NCBI GenBank assembly: GCA_029861955.1
Contig: JAOTYK010000001.1
Span: forward strand, 124,001-188,000
DNA length: 64,000 nucleotides
From: Acidobacteriota bacterium
GTDB taxonomy: Bacteria > Acidobacteriota > Polarisedimenticolia > Polarisedimenticolales > Polarisedimenticolaceae
Direction: 5' to 3'
This document shows, one piece after another, positions 59,197 through 64,000 of this stretch. Under the pieces are notes generated by a model. That model was given only the letters and a program-made list of their open reading frames with translations. It was not told the DNA's origin and ran no database searches. Made by a program: the position numbers and the translations under genes. Numbering within the stretch: the stretch's first letter is position 1; every line of letters begins with the position of its first letter.

Positions 59197-60515
59197 AGAT
59201 CGCCTACGTCACCGCCGGTGCCGCCGGCATGTACTGCGGGAGTTGTCTGCATGACAACACCCTGGCAAAGGCCCTGATCGATGCGGGGCAGGATGTCGCG
59301 CTCATTCCGACCTATACGCCGATTCGTACCGACGAGGTGGACGTCAGCATCGATCGTGTGTTCTACGGCGCGGTCAACGTCTTCCTGGAGCAGAAGTCGT
59401 CGATCTTCCGTCACACACCACGCTTCGTCGACTCGCTTCTGGACGCGAAACCGCTCCTCAACTGGGTTTCCGGTCGGGGGAGTAGCGTCGACGCCAAGGA
59501 CCTCGGCGACCTCACCCTTTCCGTCTTGCTCGGCGAAGATGGGCGGCAGAGTAAGGAGCTGGCGAAGCTGGTGCAGTTCCTGAAAGAGGACTACCGACCC
59601 GATCTGGTCCATCTGACCAACTCGATGTTTCTCGGCTTCGCACGAGAGATCAAGCGGGAGGTCGGTTGTCCGGTCCTCTGTTCCGTTCAGGGCGAGGAGA
59701 TCTTCCTGGACGAACTTCCCGACCCCCAGCGGTCCGATGTGCGTGCGGCGCTCAGAGAGCGGGCGCAGGATGTGGACGGCTTCGTGGCGACCAGCGACTA
59801 CTACGTTGATTTCATGAGCGACTACCTGGGTGTGGACCGGAGCATCGTTCATCAGGTCGACCTCGGCATCAATCTCGACGGGTTCGACGCCGTGGATCGG
59901 CAGTCGGCAGGCGACCCGTTCGTCATGGGCTTCCTGGCAAGGATCTGCCCGGAAAAGGGCCCCCACCTGGCGATCGAGGCTTTTCGTAGGCTCTGCGACC
60001 GCGCGGGTCGATCCAATATCCGCATGAGAATGGCGGGGTATTGTGGCCCACGAGACCACGCCTATCGCGACGCACTTCTCGCCAGTGTCGCCCAGTGGGG
60101 GCTGACGGATTCGTTCGAGTATCTGGGCGAGGTCGATCGACCGGGCAAGATCGCTTTCTTGCAGGGGCTCGATGTCATGACCCTACCGACGACGTTTCGT
60201 GAGCCCAAGGGGCTGTCGGTGATCGAAGCGCTTGCCGTCGGGACTCCGGTGGTCGTCCCGGAACACGGCACGTTTCCGGAATTGGTACAAGAGACCGATG
60301 GTGGGCTGCTCTTCAAGCCCGGAGACACCGAAGGCCTGACGCAGGCGCTGGATACCCTTCGAACCCACCCCGATCATCGTCGCCGATTAGGCGAACATGG
60401 ACGGCAAGTAGTCCACGCCCGGCGGGACGCATCCACCATGGCGGATAATACGATGAAGGTCTACCGCCGATTCCTCGCAGGCGGTCGCCCGAAGGAGAGT
60501 TCTCAGAATGGCTGA
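59193..60515 (+). CDS. Family 4 glycosyltransferase
   Basis: A 440-aa GT-B enzyme. The N-terminal glycine-rich segment MKIAYVTAGAAGMYCGSC is typical for acceptor-side domains of GT4. PDLVHLTNSMFLGFA and GFLARICPEKGPHLAIEAF (donor domain start, about 249-267) follow. The catalytic-type EPKGLSVIEALAVGTPVV (E-x7-E, about 333-350) binds the nucleotide sugar. It probably attaches a hexose to a lipid or small-molecule acceptor in the cytoplasm. The start is TTG 59193 (TTGA overlap). Its 3' end overlaps the thioesterase by 8 nt. Confidence 0.88.
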   Translation: MKIAYVTAGAAGMYCGSCLHDNTLAKALIDAGQDVALIPTYTPIRTDEVDVSIDRVFYGAVNVFLEQKSSIFRHTPRFVDSLLDAKPLLNWVSGRGSSVDAKDLGDLTLSVLLGEDGRQSKELAKLVQFLKEDYRPDLVHLTNSMFLGFAREIKREVGCPVLCSVQGEEIFLDELPDPQRSDVRAALRERAQDVDGFVATSDYYVDFMSDYLGVDRSIVHQVDLGINLDGFDAVDRQSAGDPFVMGFLARICPEKGPHLAIEAFRRLCDRAGRSNIRMRMAGYCGPRDHAYRDALLASVAQWGLTDSFEYLGEVDRPGKIAFLQGLDVMTLPTTFREPKGLSVIEALAVGTPVVVPEHGTFPELVQETDGGLLFKPGDTEGLTQALDTLRTHPDHRRRLGEHGRQVVHARRDASTMADNTMKVYRRFLAGGRPKESSQNG

Positions 60516-60939
60516 ATTCGTGATGCAGCGACGGGTCGAGTTCGTCGATACCGACATGGGCGGGATCGTCCACTTTTCACGCTATCCGATCTTCATGGAG
60601 ACGGCCGAGCATTGCTTCCTGGAATCGTTGGGATGGTCGGTGAACTGTGTGATCGACGGATGCCACATCGGCTGGCCCCGGGTCTCCTTTCAATGCGACT
60701 ACCTGCGACCGCTGAGATTCGGTCAGACGTTCGAAGTCGTCGTCACCGTTCTTCGCCGTGGATCGAAGTCCGTGACTTACGGGTTCGTCCTTCGAGAAGG
60801 CGGGGAGGACCTGGCCAAAGGGTCGATGACCTCGGTCTGCTGTCATTTACTACCGGACCAGTCCGTCCGTTCGTTGGAGATTCCGGAGAAACTTGCGGCT
60901 CAACTCGACACGTTCGTGGTCGAGGGGGGCGGATCGTGA
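60508..60939 (+). CDS. Hotdog-fold acyl-CoA thioesterase (YbgC/4HBT type)
   Basis: A 143-aa hotdog protein. The N-terminal strand-turn VEFVDTDMGGIVHFSRY (about 10-26) carries the catalytic Asp typical of 4-hydroxybenzoyl-CoA thioesterase/YbgC enzymes. ETAEHCFLESLGW and FQCDYLRPLRFGQTFEV follow. It hydrolyses an acyl thioester in the cytoplasm. The operon also contains a ligase and an acyl reductase, so it may release or edit the same acyl group. The start is ATG 60508, inside the glycosyltransferase gene. The stop overlaps the ABC ATPase GTG. Confidence 0.9.
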   Translation: MAEFVMQRRVEFVDTDMGGIVHFSRYPIFMETAEHCFLESLGWSVNCVIDGCHIGWPRVSFQCDYLRPLRFGQTFEVVVTVLRRGSKSVTYGFVLREGGEDLAKGSMTSVCCHLLPDQSVRSLEIPEKLAAQLDTFVVEGGGS

Positions 60940-61610
60940 AGGGCTTGACGGTCGATCGCCTGGAGAAGTCCTACGGCGAGGGCGACAACCTCGTGCGGGT
61001 GCTTGACGGGGTCACGTTCAAGATGGACCGTGGCCAGATGGTGGCGGTCACGGGACCCTCGGGATCCGGCAAGAGTACGCTGCTCCATCTCATCGGTGCC
61101 CTCGACCGTCCGACCGCCGGCACGATCGCGCTTGACGGCGTGGATGCGCAGAAGCTCGACGATGCGGCGCTGGCGCAGTTCCGCAATCGCCAGGTCGGCT
61201 TCATCTTCCAGGATCATCATCTTCTGCCGCAGTACAACGTTCTGGAGAACGTGCTGATCCCGACGCTGGCCGCCGGCGGCGGTGACGACACGGACACCGA
61301 TCGAGCGCGCACGTTGTTGGATCGCGTGGGGCTGGCGCATCGGTTGACCCACCGACCCGCGGAGCTTTCGGGTGGCGAGCGACAACGTGTCGCGGTGGCC
61401 CGGGCGCTCATCCAGTCTCCGACGCTGTTGCTCTGTGACGAGCCGACGGGAAGCCTCGATCGGCAGACCGCCGTCTCGGTCGCCGACCTGCTCTTCGAAC
61501 TCCACGGTCAGGAGAACACGATCCTCATCGTCGTGACCCACTCCGACGAGCTCGCGGGCCGATTCCCACGCAAACTTCAGCTGAGTGACGGCAAGTGTTT
61601 AGAGCTCTAG
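60936..61610 (+). CDS. ABC transporter ATPase, LolD/MacB type
   Basis: A 224-aa ABC ATPase. Walker A is GPSGSGKST (about 38-46), the Q-loop is FIFQDHH, the signature is LSGGERQRVAVAR (about 144-156), Walker B is LLLCDEPTG and the H-loop is VVTHSDE. The size, the LLPQYNVLENVLIP segment and pairing with an FtsX-like permease match the LolD/MacB class, which drive lipoprotein or substrate extrusion rather than import. The start is GTG 60936 (GTGA overlap). The permease starts 16 nt before its stop. Confidence 0.93.
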   Translation: MKGLTVDRLEKSYGEGDNLVRVLDGVTFKMDRGQMVAVTGPSGSGKSTLLHLIGALDRPTAGTIALDGVDAQKLDDAALAQFRNRQVGFIFQDHHLLPQYNVLENVLIPTLAAGGGDDTDTDRARTLLDRVGLAHRLTHRPAELSGGERQRVAVARALIQSPTLLLCDEPTGSLDRQTAVSVADLLFELHGQENTILIVVTHSDELAGRFPRKLQLSDGKCLEL

Positions 61611-64000
61611 GCCACTACTGGCGACTCCACCTGGCGGTCGTGATGGGCGTCGCCGTCGCGACGATGGTCTTGAGCGGGGCACTGCTGGTCGGGGACTCGG
61701 TGCGTGGCAGCCTGCGCGACATGATTCTGGAGCGACTGGGCAACGTTCATCACGTGCTGCTGTCCACGCGCATGTTCCGCGCAGACACGGCCGGCGACCT
61801 CGGTGGTTCCACGGCCTCGGCATCGATGATCCTGATGCCCGGTAGCGCCAATCACGGCGAGCGTGGAACGAGGGCATCGAACGTTACCATCCTCGGGGTC
61901 GATCCTGCCTTCGCTCAGATGTTCGAGAACGGCTCGTTGGAATTCGACCGCGGTGACGGTCAGATATTTCCGTCGGTGGTTCTCAATCGTTCCCTCGCTC
62001 GCGAACTACAGGCCGAAGTGGGCGAAGCCGTGCTGCTGCGTTTCGAGCAAGTCACGGAGGTTCGACGCGACACGTTGATGGGGGAGCGGGATGCGGGCGA
62101 CCTCATCGGGACCCTGCGTGGGACGGTGCGTCAGATCGTGCCCGACGACGGGCTGGGAGGGTTCGGGGTCGTCGCCAGCCAGAAGGTCCCGGCCAACGCG
62201 TTCGTCGAGCTTGAGGTCCTCCAGAGAGCCCTGGATGTCGGCGACGGGATCAACACTCTGGCCATCGGCGCTCTGTCGTCCGACGATCCCGCAGATCAGG
62301 TCGGCCGGCTGTTGACCCTGGACGACCTCGGCGTTCGTCTCGTCATCGATTCCGAGGGCCAGAGGCCGCAGATCCGAGCCGAGAGTCGGGACTTCGTGTT
62401 CAGGGATGACGTAGAACGACTCATCGCGGGTGTTGCCGGGGAAGAGCTGACTCGTGTACAGAGCTATCTGGCCAACAGCATGCGCTTCGCGGACCGAGAA
62501 GTTCCGTATTCGATGGTGGTCGCGCTGGACACGACCCGCGACCCGTCGGGATCGACGCTCGAGACGACACGTGGACCGGTGACCGATATCGGGGACGACG
62601 AGGTTCTGCTGGGCCGCTGGGCTGCAGACGACCTCGGTGTCGCGGTCGGCGATACGATCGAGATGGACTACTTCGTCGTCGGACCACGGGAGGAGCTTGA
62701 GACCGAGACGTCCAGATTCACGGTCGCGGCCATCGTCGAGGCCACGGGACTGGCCAACAAACGCAGTTTGACCCCCGACTATCCCGGCGTCCAGGATGCC
62801 GACGACATGGCGGCGTGGGATCCACCGTTTCCCGTCGAACTGAACCGGATTCGTCCGCAGGACGAGGCGTACTGGGACCGTCATGGAGCCACGCCAAAGG
62901 CGTTCGTCTCCGCCGCGACGGGACGTCGGCTGTGGGGGACTCACCACGGGACGACCACCGCGATGTTGATCGGTATCCCCGACGGCGTCGAGCCGGCTTC
63001 CAGGGTCGCGTCACTTTCGAACGACCTACGCGCGGCCCTCGATCCCTACGGACAGGGGTTCCGATTCAGCGATACCCGAGCGGACGGACTGGACGCCGCA
63101 CGGGGGGCCACCGATTTCGGGCAGCTGTTCCTGGCGTTCAGTCTGTTCCTCATCGTGTCGGCGGCGCTGCTGATCGGGTTGCTGTTCGGCCTTGGGGTGG
63201 AACAGCGATCCCGCGAGGTGGGGCTGCGTGCCGCCGTCGGTTTCACCAACACCGATATCCGAAAGATGTTCCTGCGGGAAGGGGCCGCCCTTGCCGGCGT
63301 CGGGATCGTCATCGGCTCGGGACTCGCCGTTGGCTACGCCGGCCTGTTGATGGTCGCCCTGAGGACGCTGTGGATCGGTGCGGTCGGCAGTTCGCGACTG
63401 TTCCTTCACGTCCAGCCGCTAAGCCTCCTGATCGGCGGAGCGATCGCAATCATCGTCTCACTCTTCACGGTCTGGCGGACCCTCGCGCGTCTCAAGAAGG
63501 CCAGTCCGTCTCGTCTTCTCGGAGGCGGGACTCCGTCGCCGGCCTCGCCGAAGCGTCGCCGAGTCGCACGCGCGGCGACATGGATCCTGCTGCTGGCCGG
63601 TCTGGCGCTTATCGCCGTGGGGTTCGTCGGTGGCAACACCGAGTCGGCTGGACTGTCGTTCGGTGCCGCCGCTCTTCTGCTGGTGGCGGGGATCATGGGG
63701 TTCAACCTGTGGTGCCGATCCGACCCCCGCGGGACTCGGGGTCTGCGTCGTGGCAATGTGCTGGCGGCGATGGCGGCACGCAACAGTCGTTGGAACCCGG
63801 GTCGTAGTGTCCTCAGCGTCGCCCTGATCGCGTCGGCGTGTTTCGTCATCGTGACGGTTGCCGCCAGTCGACACCACTTCGGAAACGAACTGGAAGACAG
63901 AGATTCGGCCAGTGGCGGATTCTCGCTTGTGGCAGAGAGCGACGTGCCGATCTTCGAGGAGATCGGTGATCTGGACGTCACCGCATTTCGGAGCCTGCCC
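61595..64000 (+). CDS. FtsX-like ABC transporter permease, 5' part
   Basis: Open from GTG 61595 to the right edge (802 codons), so the C-terminus is missing. It has an N-terminal membrane helix (AVVMGVAVATMVLSGALL) and a large periplasmic MacB-like domain (about 40-500). Three clustered helices with a FtsX signature follow: LFLAFSLFLIVSAALLIGLLFG, EQRSREVGLRAAVGFTNTDIRKMFL and a later GAALLLVAGIMGF. The EVGLRxAxG motif is diagnostic of FtsX-type permeases that couple ATPase work to periplasmic movement. With the ATPase at 60936 it probably exports or extracts the operon's product at the inner membrane. Confidence 0.9.
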   Translation, partial: MFRALGHYWRLHLAVVMGVAVATMVLSGALLVGDSVRGSLRDMILERLGNVHHVLLSTRMFRADTAGDLGGSTASASMILMPGSANHGERGTRASNVTILGVDPAFAQMFENGSLEFDRGDGQIFPSVVLNRSLARELQAEVGEAVLLRFEQVTEVRRDTLMGERDAGDLIGTLRGTVRQIVPDDGLGGFGVVASQKVPANAFVELEVLQRALDVGDGINTLAIGALSSDDPADQVGRLLTLDDLGVRLVIDSEGQRPQIRAESRDFVFRDDVERLIAGVAGEELTRVQSYLANSMRFADREVPYSMVVALDTTRDPSGSTLETTRGPVTDIGDDEVLLGRWAADDLGVAVGDTIEMDYFVVGPREELETETSRFTVAAIVEATGLANKRSLTPDYPGVQDADDMAAWDPPFPVELNRIRPQDEAYWDRHGATPKAFVSAATGRRLWGTHHGTTTAMLIGIPDGVEPASRVASLSNDLRAALDPYGQGFRFSDTRADGLDAARGATDFGQLFLAFSLFLIVSAALLIGLLFGLGVEQRSREVGLRAAVGFTNTDIRKMFLREGAALAGVGIVIGSGLAVGYAGLLMVALRTLWIGAVGSSRLFLHVQPLSLLIGGAIAIIVSLFTVWRTLARLKKASPSRLLGGGTPSPASPKRRRVARAATWILLLAGLALIAVGFVGGNTESAGLSFGAAALLLVAGIMGFNLWCRSDPRGTRGLRRGNVLAAMAARNSRWNPGRSVLSVALIASACFVIVTVAASRHHFGNELEDRDSASGGFSLVAESDVPIFEEIGDLDVTAFRSLP

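Noticed and set aside
1-64000. tRNA, rRNA, insertion sequence or phage integrase
   Set aside because: I looked through the intergenic regions and the protein set. None has tRNA-like arms, transposase or integrase motifs, or terminal repeats.

Overview
The window is a gene-dense, high-GC stretch (roughly 60-62 % G+C by eye) of a bacterial chromosome with a strongly secretory gene set. The mix points to Acidobacteriota or a close relative, but this is inferred from gene content, not from an rRNA. The supporting features are sigma-54 activators fused to Ser/Thr kinases, MopE-motif and pre-peptidase surface proteins, a C-terminal 'YLV...GSLG...RPN...PCP' domain, paired amidohydrolases, an ASPIC/UnbV lipoprotein and several PQQ-like propellers. 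I saw no rRNA, tRNA, CRISPR, insertion sequence or prophage gene.

Region 1 (1-10718) is mostly housekeeping. It holds the 3' end of a beta-CASP RNase-like hydrolase, a YciI-like protein, a long-form IspG (isoprenoids), an N-formylglutamate amidohydrolase-like enzyme and an anchored HtrA-type protease. These are followed by a tight cluster of glyoxalase I, QueF and infC (with a probable ATC start), then a CitE-like lyase, a TIGR00300 (ornithine cyclodeaminase/LOR-SDH) protein, a PfkB kinase and a DUF1684 lipoprotein-like or secreted protein.

Region 2 (10985-22416) is cell-surface. It has an 814-aa secreted protein with pre-peptidase C-terminal domains, closed by a strong terminator. Next is a 1909-aa secreted protein in which about 21 MopE-type calcium/metal-binding repeats interrupt a right-handed beta-helix. 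Then come a TPR protein and a translationally coupled FG-GAP/ASPIC lipoprotein. An MscS channel and SerA follow (22455-25129).

Region 3 (25398-39026) carries a regulatory module found twice. Two paralogous 1500-1600-aa proteins (kinase, STAND-like ATPase, TPR, GAF, sigma-54 AAA+, Fis-type HTH) are interleaved with four small secreted proteins that look like one divergent family. An aconitase sits between the two copies. The second regulator has a damaged kinase catalytic loop.

Region 4 (39045-44754) holds a CPBP protease, a PBP1B-type bifunctional penicillin-binding protein, and an operon of two amidohydrolases. The second amidohydrolase has lost its metal ligands, and the operon ends in a clear terminator.

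Region 5 (46393-64000, running off the right edge) is the most interesting part. Fourteen same-strand genes are joined by overlapping stop/start codons or gaps of at most 12 nt. They encode three secreted PQQ-like propellers, a lid-less adenylate-forming ligase, an aldehyde dehydrogenase-family reductase, an Fe-alcohol dehydrogenase, a HemN-like radical SAM enzyme, a flavin-dependent halogenase-like oxidoreductase, a DUF3311/sodium-solute symporter pair, a GT4 glycosyltransferase, a hotdog thioesterase and a LolD/MacB-type ABC exporter. No characterised pathway I know has this set. I propose it makes and exports a modified lipid- or acid-derived product.
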